Assembly: GCF_002929295.1 (NCBI RefSeq)
Contig: NZ_PJIM01000003.1
Coordinates: forward strand, 310,001 to 374,000
Length of the DNA: 64,000 nt
Direction: 5' to 3'
From: Arthrobacter sp. SX1312
GTDB taxonomy: Bacteria > Actinomycetota > Actinomycetes > Actinomycetales > Micrococcaceae
The translations under genes were made by a program, and so were the position numbers. The notes under the pieces are model-generated. The model saw nothing but the letters and a program-made list of their open reading frames with translations, had not been told where the DNA came from and searched no databases. Below, piece after piece: positions 45,268-56,009 of the stretch (its first letter is position 1; every line of letters starts with the position of its first letter).

Positions 45268-46038
45268 GTGCTCACAGCCGGCGTGGATCTCGCAGCAGAA
45301 TCGAAGGGCACTGCCCTGGCGGTGATCGACTGGTCCCGGCCCACGGTCACGGTGGACGTGCACCTCGGGGTCACGGATGCTGGGATCGCCCGGGTGGCTC
45401 CCGACGTCGACCGCCTCGGGATCGACTGCGCCTTCGGGTGGCCCGACGACTTCGTCACCTTCATCACGCGCCACGCCGCGGGTCGGCGCGTCGACGGGGG
45501 CACCGAGGAGGGCCTGGCCTGGCGGCGTCGCCTGTCCTACCGCGCGACGGACCGCGTGACCCGGGAGATCACGGGCCGATGGCCGCTGAGTGTCGCCACG
45601 GACCGGCTCGGCCTCACGGCGATGCACTGCGCCGTGCTGCTGGACGCGATCGGCGATGCCCTCGGCACACCCGTGGACCGCTCGGGTGGTGGGACCGCCG
45701 TCGAGGTGTATCCCGCGGCCACGCTACGGGGCTGGGGCTTCGACACGCGCGGGTACAAGAACGACGGCGGCGTGCGTGAGGCCCTGCTGTCCCGGCTCCT
45801 CGCGCAGGCGCCGTGGCTGGGCCTCCGGAGCGCCGACCGGCACCTCATGATCTCCTCGGACGACGCGTTCGATGCCGTGATCGCAGCCCTCGCCGCCCGG
45901 GCGCACGCCCTCGGCCGGACGCATCCGGTGCCACCCGAGTGCCGGGAGCAGGCGCGCCGGGAGGGCTGGATAGCCCTGCCCGTGGGACGGTTGGAGGAGT
46001 TCGCACCGGAGGGTGCGCGGCGGAGCGACCAGGAGTAG
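45268..46038 (+). CDS. DUF429 domain protein
   Basis: A 256-residue protein of the DUF429 family, an RNase H-like fold of unknown function. It begins with GVDLAAESKGTALAVI, the first beta hairpin with the conserved Asp, and shows GIDCAFGWP and the C-terminal SSDDAFDAVIAALAARA, where further acidic residues complete the putative metal site. GTG 45268 fits the family start and coincides with the expected transcription start. The next gene starts 12 nt after its stop and is probably in the same transcript. Confidence 0.85.
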   Translation: MLTAGVDLAAESKGTALAVIDWSRPTVTVDVHLGVTDAGIARVAPDVDRLGIDCAFGWPDDFVTFITRHAAGRRVDGGTEEGLAWRRRLSYRATDRVTREITGRWPLSVATDRLGLTAMHCAVLLDAIGDALGTPVDRSGGGTAVEVYPAATLRGWGFDTRGYKNDGGVREALLSRLLAQAPWLGLRSADRHLMISSDDAFDAVIAALAARAHALGRTHPVPPECREQARREGWIALPVGRLEEFAPEGARRSDQE

Positions 46039-46050
46039 GAGGCCGTTGCC

Positions 46051-46938
46051 ATGGACCTGACCGAACGGGCCGGCGCCCTGTACGTCCTGCCGCTCGACCG
46101 CTTCACGGCCGCGCGCAACGCCGCCGCGAAGGAGGCCGCGAAGGACGGCGACAGGGACCTCGCCGCTGCGCTCCGCTCACTCCCCAAGCCGTCGTCGGCC
46201 GCGTGGCTCGTCAACGTGCTCGTCGACCGTCGTCGCGGCGAGGTGGAGCAGGTACTGGACCTCGCCGCGTCCCTCAGGGAAGCGCAGGCGAGCCCCGATC
46301 GTGCACGGCTGCATGCGCTGGGCCAGCAGCGGCAGCGCCTCCTCTCCGCCGTCGCACGTCAGGCGCTGGACGCCGCCGCCGAGGTGGGGCACGACGTCGG
46401 TCCCGCCGCACTGCCCGGCGTCGAGCAGACCCTGCGCGCCGCCCTCGCCGACCCCGCGGCGGCAGCAGCCGTCCTGACCGGACGGCTCGTACGCCCCCTC
46501 GAGGCGAGCGGTTGGGATCCTGTGGATCTCGACGGCGCCGTCGCGGGCCCCTTCACGCCACCCGCGACGGCGTCCGGTCCGGCGGCAGGAACCGAGGGAA
46601 CCGGCGGGGACCGCGGCGGCGCAGCCCAGCCCCGGAAGGCCTCCGCACGTCAGCGCAAGGAAGCCGAGGCAGGGCTCGCCGCAGCGCGTGAGGCCCTCGC
46701 CGACGCACGGGACCGGCTGGCGGCGGCAGCCAGGGCATCGGAGCGGATCGGCGTGCGGCGGGACGGACTGACAGCCTCGGTCGAGGACCTCGAGGAACGG
46801 CTCGGTGCCCTGCGCCGGGAGCTGGCCGACCTCGACGGGGAACGCTCTGCACTGGTGCGCGAGACGGAGGCCGCTGCACGCGCGGTGGAGGAAGCGGAAG
46901 CGGCGGAGGAAGCGGCCCGGACGCTCCTGGAGGACTGA
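46051..46938 (+). CDS. Conserved actinobacterial coiled-coil protein
   Basis: A 295-residue protein without a named domain that I recognise. The N-terminal half (1-160) contains LPLDRFTAARNAAAKEAA and LPKPSSAAWLVN, patterns seen in actinobacterial hypothetical proteins. A Pro/Gly/Ala linker (about 168-190) leads to a long C-terminal coiled coil (about 192-293) rich in Glu, Arg and Ala heptads. AGGAGTAGGAGG just upstream of ATG 46051 is a strong ribosome site. It lies 12 nt after the DUF429 gene. Confidence 0.72.
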   Translation: MDLTERAGALYVLPLDRFTAARNAAAKEAAKDGDRDLAAALRSLPKPSSAAWLVNVLVDRRRGEVEQVLDLAASLREAQASPDRARLHALGQQRQRLLSAVARQALDAAAEVGHDVGPAALPGVEQTLRAALADPAAAAAVLTGRLVRPLEASGWDPVDLDGAVAGPFTPPATASGPAAGTEGTGGDRGGAAQPRKASARQRKEAEAGLAAAREALADARDRLAAAARASERIGVRRDGLTASVEDLEERLGALRRELADLDGERSALVRETEAAARAVEEAEAAEEAARTLLED

Positions 46939-46964
46939 CGATGCCGGCCGGGCCGGTCGTCGGA

Positions 46965-47804
46965 TCAGAGGCCGTCGACGCGTGGCGCGGCGCCGTCGTG
47001 CGGGTACTGCCTGACTTCCCGCTGGGCACGGTTCACGAACCGGTGGAGGATGCGGCGGTCACCGGCGGAGAACCGGTGGGGGCGCTGATCCAGGATGCAG
47101 AAGGTCCCGATGCTCCACCCGCCGGGGCCGCGCAGCGGATACGCCGCATAGAACCTCAGGGAGGGCTCCCTGACCACCAGCGGGTGGTGGCGGAAGCGGT
47201 CGTCGCCCAGCGTGTCGGGAAGCACGAGGGGGGCGGACGTTCGGATGACCTCGTCGCAGAAGGTCTCCCGCCTGGGCAGGAGCTGGCGCAGGGGCCCGGC
47301 TGCCGCCTTGAGGAAGCGGTGGTCCGCGCCGATCAGCGAGACGCTGGCCGAGCCCACAGCGAACGCGTCGCGGGCCTCGACGACGAGGGCATCGAGCGCC
47401 GGGGCCGGGCCGGAGGCCAGCAGGCCGCTCGCGGTCAGGGATCGCAGGCGCTCGGCCTCGGCTTCCTCGTCGGTGAGCAACCATGCCGCTGCGGCGCTCA
47501 TACGCGGGCCGTCGTCGGTCCGGGCGCCGCCCATCGAGTCCAGGACGTAGGGCACGCGGCTGGGCAGGTCCCGGTCCCAGAACATCTCGTTGAGGGTATG
47601 CGCGAGGATGTCCCGGTCGAGATCGCTCATGCCCGGGTCCGAGGGGCTCGGCTCGGGCCTGCCCGGTCCGGCCTGCAGGAAGCGCTCCAGCTGCGCCTCG
47701 GTCGACCGTCCGCCCATCGCGCAGTAGCGCAGCCATACCTTCTCGAGGGAGAAGCCGCCCGCCGACAACGCGGTGAGCATCAGCTCCAGTTGGACCTGGT
47801 GCAC
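46965..47804 (-). CDS. GAF domain protein with N-terminal helical domain
   Basis: A 279-residue protein with a helical N-terminal region (1-90) and a GAF domain (about 125-265). The GAF part reads LPRRETFCDEVIRTSAPLVLPD and LRGPGGWSIGTFCILD, motifs shared with redox- or ligand-sensing GAF proteins. No output domain is visible, so it would act by protein contact. GTG 47804 is set by GGAGAA 4 nt upstream. A paralogue lies at 49.1-49.6 kb, with the LLM oxidoreductase gene between them, all on the same strand. Confidence 0.8.
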   Translation of the reverse strand: MHQVQLELMLTALSAGGFSLEKVWLRYCAMGGRSTEAQLERFLQAGPGRPEPSPSDPGMSDLDRDILAHTLNEMFWDRDLPSRVPYVLDSMGGARTDDGPRMSAAAAWLLTDEEAEAERLRSLTASGLLASGPAPALDALVVEARDAFAVGSASVSLIGADHRFLKAAAGPLRQLLPRRETFCDEVIRTSAPLVLPDTLGDDRFRHHPLVVREPSLRFYAAYPLRGPGGWSIGTFCILDQRPHRFSAGDRRILHRFVNRAQREVRQYPHDGAAPRVDGL

Positions 47805-47909
47805 GGCTTCTCCTCGAGGTACTGGATCATGCTGTCCCCCAAGAAGATCAGCATGCTTATGGTTCTACGGTAGCGGACGATCGGGCCGAGGGATAGCGCC
47901 GCCCCGCGG

Positions 47910-48929
47910 TCAGCGCAATCCGGCGTCCGGGGCCACCAGCTGCAGGATGTTTCCGAGGAGCGCCGCATTGAAGTCCACGCCGAGCTGGTTCGGGATCGTG
48001 ACCAGCAGCGTGTCGGCCGCCCGCACAGCGGCATCGGCCGCAAGCTCTGCGGCGATGACGTCGGGTGCCCCGATGTAGCTGCGGCCGAAACGGGACCGGG
48101 CGCCGTCGAGGACTCCCACCTGGTCCCGCGATTCCCGCTGGGCACGGACGCCGAAGTAGTACTCATCGGTCTCGCTGACGATCGGGAGGATGCTGCGACT
48201 CACCGACACCCTCGGCGTCCGGCTGTGCCCGGCTTCTGCCCAGGCCTTGCGGAAGATGCCGATCTGCTCCGCCTGCAGTTCGTCGAACGGGACGCCCGTG
48301 TCCTCGGTGAGAAGGGTCGAGCTCATGAGGTTCATCCCCTGCTCCCCCGCCCATCGCGCCGTCGCCCTGGTGCCCGATCCCCACCAGATGCGCTCGGACA
48401 GTCCCGGCGAGAGCGGCTCGATCGCGAGCCTGCCGGTGCTGCCGGACATCCGCGGATCGGGAGCGGCGATCCCCGAGCCCGCGATCGCCTGACGGAAGAG
48501 CGACGCCTTGTCGCGCGCCATGTGGGCGTCGTCCGAGCCTTCCGTGGGGGCGTAGCCGAACGTCCGCCAGCCGTCGAGTGCGGTCTCGGGTGAGCCGCGG
48601 CTGATGCCGAGCTGCAGGCGTCGATTGCTGACGAGGTCCGTGACCGCAGCCTCCTCCGCCATGTACAGCGGGTTCTCGTAGCGCATGTCGATCACGCCGG
48701 TCCCCAGTTCGATGGTCTTCGTCCGGGCGGCCATCGCGGCGAGCAGCGGGAAGGGCGCCGAATACTGCGGGGCGAAGTGGTGCACGCGCACGTAGGCGCC
48801 GTCCACACCGAGCTCCTCGGCCGCCACCGCGAGCTCGACGGCCTGGACGAGGGCCTCCTGCGCCGTGGGAACGAGTGAGCCCCGCACATCCTGGTGGTGG
48901 CCGAAGGACAGGAACCCGATCTTTGTCAT
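47910..48929 (-). CDS. LLM class flavin-dependent oxidoreductase
   Basis: A 339-residue TIM-barrel enzyme of the bacterial luciferase-like monooxygenase family, using FMN or F420. Visible features are KIGFLSFGHHQD at the N-terminus, the EELGVDGAYVRVHHF strand with its conserved His, the ELGTGVIDMRYENPLYMAEE region and SRGSPE. It belongs to the alkanal monooxygenase-like branch that often carries out oxidations or detoxification. ATG 48929 is the family start though no strong ribosome site is seen. Gene order with two GAF proteins suggests a redox-related group, without proof. Confidence 0.87.
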   Translation of the reverse strand: MTKIGFLSFGHHQDVRGSLVPTAQEALVQAVELAVAAEELGVDGAYVRVHHFAPQYSAPFPLLAAMAARTKTIELGTGVIDMRYENPLYMAEEAAVTDLVSNRRLQLGISRGSPETALDGWRTFGYAPTEGSDDAHMARDKASLFRQAIAGSGIAAPDPRMSGSTGRLAIEPLSPGLSERIWWGSGTRATARWAGEQGMNLMSSTLLTEDTGVPFDELQAEQIGIFRKAWAEAGHSRTPRVSVSRSILPIVSETDEYYFGVRAQRESRDQVGVLDGARSRFGRSYIGAPDVIAAELAADAAVRAADTLLVTIPNQLGVDFNAALLGNILQLVAPDAGLR

Positions 48930-49067
48930 GCCGGGTGCAGCGCTCGGGAGGACCTGCCCATTCCCGCGGGGTGGTCGCAGTGGGCTCCAGGGTCCACTCC
49001 CCCGCCAGCCGACCGGGCGGGCAGGACACAGGGGCGGCACTCACTCCCATCCGGCCCCGGCGGAAGA

Positions 49068-49601
49068 TCAGCTCGAGCCGCTCACCTCGAGCTCGGCCTG
49101 ATCGGCGAGTTTGCGGAGCTGCCGGAGCTCACGGGGGCCCAGATGTCGAGGCTCTGTGTCGAGGATGCACAGGCTGCCCACGAACCAGCCGCCGGGCCCA
49201 CGCAACGGCACGCCGGCATAGAAACGGATGAACGGCGGGCCCACGACGATGGGGCTGGCCCGAAAGCGCTCGTCCGCCAGCAGGTCGGGCACCACCAGGG
49301 TGTCTTCGCCCGCGATGGTCACATTGCAGAACGCGGCCTCTCTCGGGAGGGTACGGGGGAAGGACCCCATCACTGACTTGAGGTACTGCCGGTCCTCGGC
49401 GATGAGCGAGATGATCGCGGTCGCGACCGCGAAGTGGCTCCGGGCGTGACGCGTCAGCCGGTCGAAGCGCTCCTCGTCGCCGGAGTCGAGGAGATTCGAA
49501 CGGTGAAGGGAACGCAGTCTTTGACGTTCGGCTTCGCGGGCCGTGAGCGGCGCCGGGAGGTCCGGCGGAACCGGAGCGGCAAGGGAGGAAAGGATCGGCA
49601 A
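49068..49601 (-). CDS. Stand-alone GAF domain protein
   Basis: A 177-residue protein that is mostly one GAF domain (about 30-172) with LPREAAFCNVTIAGEDTLVVPD and LRGPGGWFVGSLCILDTEPR, clearly paralogous to the GAF protein 1.3 kb downstream but without its N-terminal domain. The start is unclear: TTG 49601 is the first usual start codon after an upstream in-frame stop, and no Shine-Dalgarno precedes it. It diverges from the DUF222/HNH gene over a 229-nt AT-richer gap. Confidence 0.72.
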   Translation of the reverse strand: MPILSSLAAPVPPDLPAPLTAREAERQRLRSLHRSNLLDSGDEERFDRLTRHARSHFAVATAIISLIAEDRQYLKSVMGSFPRTLPREAAFCNVTIAGEDTLVVPDLLADERFRASPIVVGPPFIRFYAGVPLRGPGGWFVGSLCILDTEPRHLGPRELRQLRKLADQAELEVSGSS

Positions 49602-49795
49602 GGAGGAGTCCGCTCGTGTGGGGGTAGGGCGACCATCCGTTCACCTGAGCAACGGATATGTCCATAGTGGCTGAGCAATCTCAAGGCGACGGCCGGGAGG
49701 GGTGGTGCAAAGCGAAATCTTTGCCGAACTTTCCCCGAGGACGACGGGGACGCCGAACAGACCCGCATCACACCACGGATAAGCCGTATTCGTTA

Positions 49796-49823
49796 TTGTG
49801 TTCTATTTGTGATGCAGTAGAAT
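49796..49823 (+). promoter_or_regulatory. Promoter of the DUF222/HNH gene
   Basis: TTGTGT (49796-49801) and TAGAAT (49818-49823) with a 16-bp spacer fit a vegetative promoter. Transcription would begin about at the ATG (49831), giving a leaderless message. The stretch is AT-richer than its surroundings. Confidence 0.55.
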
Positions 49824-49830
49824 AGAACAC
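49798..49830. repeat. 10-bp inverted repeat next to the start codon
   Basis: GTGTTCTATT (49798-49807) and AATAGAACAC (49821-49830) are perfect complements with a 13-nt spacer, covering the promoter and ending directly before the ATG. Confidence 0.85.
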
Positions 49831-51543
<1,713 letters not shown>

Positions 51544-51622
51544 CCGTGGACGGGCTACTTCCTACGCCGGAGGGACCTCTGGCCCTGTGCCTCCCCGCCG
51601 AACGTGCCTATCGTCCTGCATC

Positions 51623-52201
51623 GTGAATGAATTGACGTTTCCCCAGCGAGCAGCCCGGTCCGTGGGGGCGAGCCCCCTCTCGGAGAAGGTCGCGAGGGCG
51701 CAGGAGATCGTGTACGGCCCGTTGATCGACCGGGTACGGCGCAGCCCTTTCCACACCGACGTCCTCGGCCATTCGATCCATCCGCCACTCACCGACGTGA
51801 CGCTCGGGTGCTGGCTCAGTGCGTCCGTCCTCGACCTGGGCGGCGGAGTGCAGTCCCGCAGCAGTGCCACGCTGCTGGTCGGAACCGGGGTGGTGGCCGC
51901 CGTGCCGACGGCGCTGTCCGGTGCCGCCGACTGGGCAGGCATGGAGGGAGCCGAGCGCCGGATCGCGGCGGTGCACGGACTCGGCGTCGACATCGCCATC
52001 TTCCTCTTCCTCGGGTCGCTGATAGCCCGCAGTCGCGGCCGCTTCGCCCTGGGCACACGGCTCGGCCTTGCCGGCAATGCCGTCATGGCGGGCTCCGGAT
52101 TCCTCGGCGGTCATCTCGCGCTCAACCGTGGGACCGCCCGCCGCACAGGATCGCCGGACGGTAGCACGCCGGAGGGCGGAGGCCCGGCCGGAGCACCCTG
52201 A
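51623..52201 (+). CDS. DUF2231-type membrane protein
   Basis: A 192-residue membrane protein. After a soluble N-terminal 40 residues it shows DVLGHSIHPPLTDV, the His-containing start of DUF2231 domains, and about four helices including VAAVPTALSGAADW and HGLGVDIAIFLFL. DUF2231 proteins have no settled function; conserved histidines suggest heme or metal binding. GTG 51623 is chosen, with a TATCGT -10-like box (51609-51614) 8 nt upstream, so the transcript may be nearly leaderless. A terminator begins at its stop codon. Confidence 0.78.
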   Translation: MNELTFPQRAARSVGASPLSEKVARAQEIVYGPLIDRVRRSPFHTDVLGHSIHPPLTDVTLGCWLSASVLDLGGGVQSRSSATLLVGTGVVAAVPTALSGAADWAGMEGAERRIAAVHGLGVDIAIFLFLGSLIARSRGRFALGTRLGLAGNAVMAGSGFLGGHLALNRGTARRTGSPDGSTPEGGGPAGAP

Positions 52202-52232
52202 CGGCGGGCCTCCCTCAAGGAGACCCGCCGTC
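52200..52232. terminator. Bidirectional terminator after DUF2231 gene and usp
   Basis: Arms 52200-52213 and 52219-52232 (GACGGCGGGCCTCC and complement, one mismatch) with a 5-nt loop lie between convergent genes, overlapping one stop codon and 21 nt from the other. Confidence 0.85.
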
Positions 52233-52252
52233 GTCGTCATCGGGTCAAGCCG

Positions 52253-52648
52253 TCAGGGCAGCTTGACCGCCAGGACGTTGCAGCGGGCCGACAGCAGGAT
52301 GGTCTGCGCCGTCGAGCCCATGATCAGCTTGCCCACCGGCGTTCGGTGCCGCAGTCCGATCACGATCAGCTCGGCACCCAGTTCCTCCGCCGTGTCCACG
52401 ACCTCCTCGGCCGCCGTGGCTTCGGAGATGCTGTGGCGGACCGAGAACGGCACGCCGGTGGCCCGGAGCAGGGCGTCGAGCTTCGAGACGTCGTCGGCGT
52501 CGGCGTAGGCCGGGTTCACGAGGCGGTCGGCGCGCGTGGTGTTGATGACCACGAGCTCGGCCTCCCTGCGCCGGGCCTCCTCGACGGCTTGGGAGACGGC
52601 GGCCTCCCCCAGTGCGTTGGGCACGTAGCCCACCACGATCGTGCTCAT
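52253..52648 (-). CDS. Universal stress protein (UspA family)
   Basis: A 131-residue single-domain Usp with the Rossmann-like fold that binds ATP and modulates stress responses. The nucleotide loop G-x2-G-x9-G(S/T) appears as [16 protein letters not shown], with His in place of the second Gly, so binding may differ from the classic form. Its ATG overlaps the tctA stop by 4 bases (ATGA), so it is the last gene of the tricarboxylate transporter operon and is made with it. A role in tuning transport or in stress during substrate use is inferred. Confidence 0.9.
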   Translation of the reverse strand: MSTIVVGYVPNALGEAAVSQAVEEARRREAELVVINTTRADRLVNPAYADADDVSKLDALLRATGVPFSVRHSISEATAAEEVVDTAEELGAELIVIGLRHRTPVGKLIMGSTAQTILLSARCNVLAVKLP

Positions 52649-54285
52649 CGGCCGGTGTCCTCTCGGTTGGGCGGGTCTGCCGGCGTCGCGGTCGTCGCGA
52701 CCGCGGCGTCGGACCCGGATACGGTTGCGGTTCCCCGCACGACGTCGGACGCGTCGGCATTGGCGGCCACCATCGCCTCGAACTGGCGCTGACGGCGCTT
52801 GAGGAGGAGGGACAGCGCGAAGATGATGATCAGGACCACGTAGATCGTCGCTGCGACCGGCGACTGCACGAGCGCCACGGGATCACCCTGCGAGATCGCG
52901 AGCGAGCGCCGCAGCTGACTCTCGAAGATGGGCCCGAGGATCAGCCCCACCACCATCGGCGCGATCGGATAGCCGTAGCGGCGCATGAAGAACCCGAGGA
53001 TGCCCACGATGAGCAGGATGATCACGTCGATCGGCGTGAAGTTCACCGAGAACGCACCCAGCACCGCGAACACCAGGATGCCCGCGTACAGGTAGGGCCG
53101 GGGGATCTGGAGGATCTTGACCCAGATGCCCACGAGCGGCAGGTTCAGCACGAGCAGCATCAGGTTGCCGACGTAGAGGCTCGCGATGAGCGCCCACACG
53201 AGCGTGCTGTTGGACTCGAAGAGCTGCGGCCCCACGGGGATCTGGTAGCGCTGGAACGCCACGAGCATCATGGCGGCGGTCGCCGTCGTCGGGATGCCCA
53301 GTGTCAGCAGCGGCACGAGGACACCGGCGGCCGCCGCGTTGTTCGCCGCTTCCGGACCGGCCACCCCCTCGATGGCGCCCTTGCCGAACTGCTTCTTGTG
53401 CTCGCCCTTCGCGAGCTTGCGCTCGGAGGCGTAGGAGAGGAAGGTCGCCACGTCCGCGCCGCCTGCGGGGATGGTGCCCACGGGGAACCCGATCATGGTG
53501 CCGCGGAGCCATGGCTTCCAGGAGCGGCGGAGGTCCTCCTTGCGGAGCCAGCTGGTCCAGCCCCCGGTGACCGGGATGACCTTGATGGGTCCGTGACGGA
53601 GTCGGGACGCCACGTAGAGGGCCTCGCCGACGGCGAACAGCGCGACGGCGACGAGGACGACGTCGATCCCGTCCGCCAGGAACGGGCTGCCGAACGTGTA
53701 GCGCTGCTGGGCGGTGAGCGCGTCGAACCCGACGAGCGCGATGAACAGGCCGAGTCCCAGGGACGCCAGGCCGCGCAGTACCGAGGACCCGAGGAGCGCG
53801 CCGACCGTCAGGAACGCCACGATCATGAGGGCCACGTACTCGACGGGGCCGATCTGCACGGCGAACGCGGCCACGTACGGTGCCACGAAGCTCAGCAGCA
53901 CCGTGGCGATGGTGCCTGCCACGAACGAGCCGACGGCCGCTGTCGCCAGCGCGGCAGCACCCCTGCCGGCCTTGGCCATCTTGTTGCCCTCGAGCGCCGT
54001 GACGATCGAGGACGACTCCCCGGGGGTGTTCAGCAGGATCGAGGTCGTGGACCCGCCGTACATGCCGCCGTAGTAGATGCCGGCGAAGACGATGATCGCC
54101 GCCGTCGGCTCGAGGCTGTAGGTGATGGGCATGAGCAGCGCGACCGTCATGGCCGGGCCGATGCCCGGCAGGACGCCGACCGCGGTGCCGACGAGCACAC
54201 CGCCGAGTGCGAAGAGCAGGTACATGGGCTGCATCGCCGTGGCGAAGCCCTCCATCAGCAGCAGGAAGTTATCCACCGAACACAC
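52645..54285 (-). CDS. tctA: Tripartite tricarboxylate transporter, large permease TctA
   Basis: A 546-residue membrane permease of the TctA family with about 12 helices. Typical features are [43 protein letters not shown] and the duplicated second-half motif [19 protein letters not shown]. It carries citrate or a related tri- or dicarboxylate with TctB and the TctC receptor, driven by an ion gradient. GTG 54285 or GTG 54276 can be the start; GAAGGG stands upstream, and either way the start overlaps the tctB end by 17 or 8 bases. The Ala/Asp-rich tail is variable. Confidence 0.93.
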   Translation of the reverse strand: MCSVDNFLLLMEGFATAMQPMYLLFALGGVLVGTAVGVLPGIGPAMTVALLMPITYSLEPTAAIIVFAGIYYGGMYGGSTTSILLNTPGESSSIVTALEGNKMAKAGRGAAALATAAVGSFVAGTIATVLLSFVAPYVAAFAVQIGPVEYVALMIVAFLTVGALLGSSVLRGLASLGLGLFIALVGFDALTAQQRYTFGSPFLADGIDVVLVAVALFAVGEALYVASRLRHGPIKVIPVTGGWTSWLRKEDLRRSWKPWLRGTMIGFPVGTIPAGGADVATFLSYASERKLAKGEHKKQFGKGAIEGVAGPEAANNAAAAGVLVPLLTLGIPTTATAAMMLVAFQRYQIPVGPQLFESNSTLVWALIASLYVGNLMLLVLNLPLVGIWVKILQIPRPYLYAGILVFAVLGAFSVNFTPIDVIILLIVGILGFFMRRYGYPIAPMVVGLILGPIFESQLRRSLAISQGDPVALVQSPVAATIYVVLIIIFALSLLLKRRQRQFEAMVAANADASDVVRGTATVSGSDAAVATTATPADPPNREDTGR

Positions 54286-54808
54286 CGAACCCTTCGAGGA
54301 AGCCGGGGGGCAGCGAGACGCCGAGGAGCCCGGCGAAGACGAACTGCAGCACCAGGGCCAGGACGACGGCGGTGACCAGGTTGCGCCACCACGGGCGGGC
54401 GCCGAGGGACCAGGCGGCGCCGAAGAACAGGATCGCGGCGGCGAGGGGCCACCCGAGCGGGACGATCAGGAAGGCGTGCAGCAGCACGAACCCTGCGAGC
54501 TTCCCGACGGTCAGCCAGTCGGTCTTCGCGTCGAGATCCACGTCCTCGCCCTCGTCCGCAGCACCCCGGTGGCCGCGGAGCACCTGGAACACCAGGCCCG
54601 CCCCGACCACGAGGAGCAGTCCGGAGACGGCGAACGGGAAGGCCCGAGGCCCGATGTCGCTGGCCGACGGCGGCGTCTGGATGCCGGCCCCCGCCACGAA
54701 GCCGAGGACGCCTATGCTCACGATGATGAGCGCGAAGATCAGCTCACCGACCGGCTTTCCGGGAGCGGCGGCGGTACCGCTCCCCGCGTTCTGGACCGAG
54801 GTACTCAT
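54269..54808 (-). CDS. tctB: Tripartite tricarboxylate transporter, small permease TctB
   Basis: A 179-residue membrane protein with four helices, the TctB (DUF1468) subunit. Its N-terminus enters the membrane at [22 protein letters not shown] and it carries the [20 protein letters not shown] segment shared in the family, with a cytoplasmic acidic loop between helices 2 and 3. It starts 3 nt after tctC and overlaps tctA, so the three subunits are made together. Confidence 0.92.
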   Translation of the reverse strand: MSTSVQNAGSGTAAAPGKPVGELIFALIIVSIGVLGFVAGAGIQTPPSASDIGPRAFPFAVSGLLLVVGAGLVFQVLRGHRGAADEGEDVDLDAKTDWLTVGKLAGFVLLHAFLIVPLGWPLAAAILFFGAAWSLGARPWWRNLVTAVVLALVLQFVFAGLLGVSLPPGFLEGFGVFGG

Positions 54809-54811
54809 GGT

Positions 54812-55819
54812 CTAGAGCAGCCCGATGTCGGTGAGGGTCGTCTTGACGCTCGCGATGTCCTCGTCGAGGAAGGTCTCGAACTCCTCACCGGCGAGGAAGG
54901 CATCAGCCCAGTTGTTCTCCTCGAGGGTGGCCTTCCAGGTGTCGGTGGCATGCAGGTCGGTGACGAGCTGCGTGAGGGCTTCCGCCTGGGCGTCGTCGAT
55001 GCTGCCGGGGGCGACGACGCCGCGCCAGTTGGTCAGCACGAGCTCGATGCCCTCCTCCGTGAGGGTCGGGGTGTCGGGCAGCTGGGGTGCGGCGTCCTCG
55101 CCGGACACCGCGAGGGCGCGCAGCTTGCCCGAGTTCACCTGCTCGGCGTACTCGCCCACGCCCGAGATGCCGGCGTTCACCTTGTTGCCGAGCAGGGCGG
55201 CGAGTGACTCGCCGCCGCCCGAGTACGGGATGTAGTTCAGGTTCTCGGGCGCGATGCCTGCTTCCTTCAGGACGGAACCGGCGAGGATGTGGTCCGCGCC
55301 GCCGGCCGAGCCGCCCGTGATGGAGACGCCCTGCCCCTTGGCCTCGATGTCGTCGAGCAGGTCCTGCACGGTCTGGTAGGGCGAATCGGCGGGCACCACG
55401 ATCACGAGGGGCTCCTCGGTGAGGCGGGCGATCGGCGTCGTGTCCTCGATGCGGTTGGCGGCGTTGTTGGTCTCGACGGCGCCGACCATCACGTAGCCCA
55501 TGACCATGAGGGTGTTCGGATCCGTCTCGGTGGCGAGCTTCGCGAGGCCGTTGGTGCCGCCGGCGCCCCCGACGTTGACGACGGACGCGTTGCCCACGAG
55601 ATCGTTCTCCTTGAGGTCGGTCTCCATGGCCCGGCCCGTCTGGTCCCACCCTCCCCCGGGATCGGCGGGGACCACGATGTTGAGCTTCTCGATGGTTCCT
55701 TCCGCCTCCCCGGCGCTGGTGCTCTCCGTCATGGAGCCGCAGGCCGAGAGGGCGAGCGCGGAGGCGAGGGCGAGGGCGGTGAGGCTCGAACGGCGCGCCG
55801 TTGTGCGATCGATCGTCAT
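54812..55819 (-). CDS. tctC: Tripartite tricarboxylate transporter substrate-binding lipoprotein TctC
   Basis: A 335-residue extracytoplasmic receptor of the Bug/TctC family. A signal peptide ends in lipobox LSAC (Cys27). The binding fold opens with NIVVPADPGGGWDQTGR and later GGSAGGADH, the two loops that clasp a carboxylate through water molecules, and the typical N-x-x-GxxGTNG element is present in NVGGAGGTNGLAK. It is the first gene of the tctCBA-usp operon, facing a CitA-type sensor kinase gene 190 nt away. Likely ligands are citrate, tricarballylate or another small carboxylate. Confidence 0.93.
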   Translation of the reverse strand: MTIDRTTARRSSLTALALASALALSACGSMTESTSAGEAEGTIEKLNIVVPADPGGGWDQTGRAMETDLKENDLVGNASVVNVGGAGGTNGLAKLATETDPNTLMVMGYVMVGAVETNNAANRIEDTTPIARLTEEPLVIVVPADSPYQTVQDLLDDIEAKGQGVSITGGSAGGADHILAGSVLKEAGIAPENLNYIPYSGGGESLAALLGNKVNAGISGVGEYAEQVNSGKLRALAVSGEDAAPQLPDTPTLTEEGIELVLTNWRGVVAPGSIDDAQAEALTQLVTDLHATDTWKATLEENNWADAFLAGEEFETFLDEDIASVKTTLTDIGLL

Positions 55820-55929
55820 GGTTGTTCTCTTCCTTGAGATGTACTGCGGGATGGACTGCCAGATGTGATGCGGGTCACCACTGCTGATCTCAGGCTAGGA
55901 AGCCGTCCGAGCGGCGGTAAAGCATGCGG

Positions 55930-55956
55930 TCGTAGTGCTCGTAGTGGTCTTTGTGG
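55930..55956. promoter_or_regulatory. 9-bp direct repeats between tctC and the sensor kinase gene
   Basis: TCGTAGTGC and TCGTAGTGG (55930-55938, 55939-55947) are followed by the weaker TCTTTGTGG (55948-55956). Direct repeats near one helical turn in a transporter/two-component intergenic region are a plausible response-regulator binding site. Confidence 0.5.
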
Positions 55957-56009
55957 TCACAGCGGCTCGACGGAACGGACGATTGTGACGCGACGGCGCG
56001 TGTCACACT

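Noticed and set aside
47780-47854. 24-codon open frame upstream of and overlapping the GAF gene start
   Set aside because: It starts with ATG and could be a leader peptide, but it has no Shine-Dalgarno and no supporting composition.
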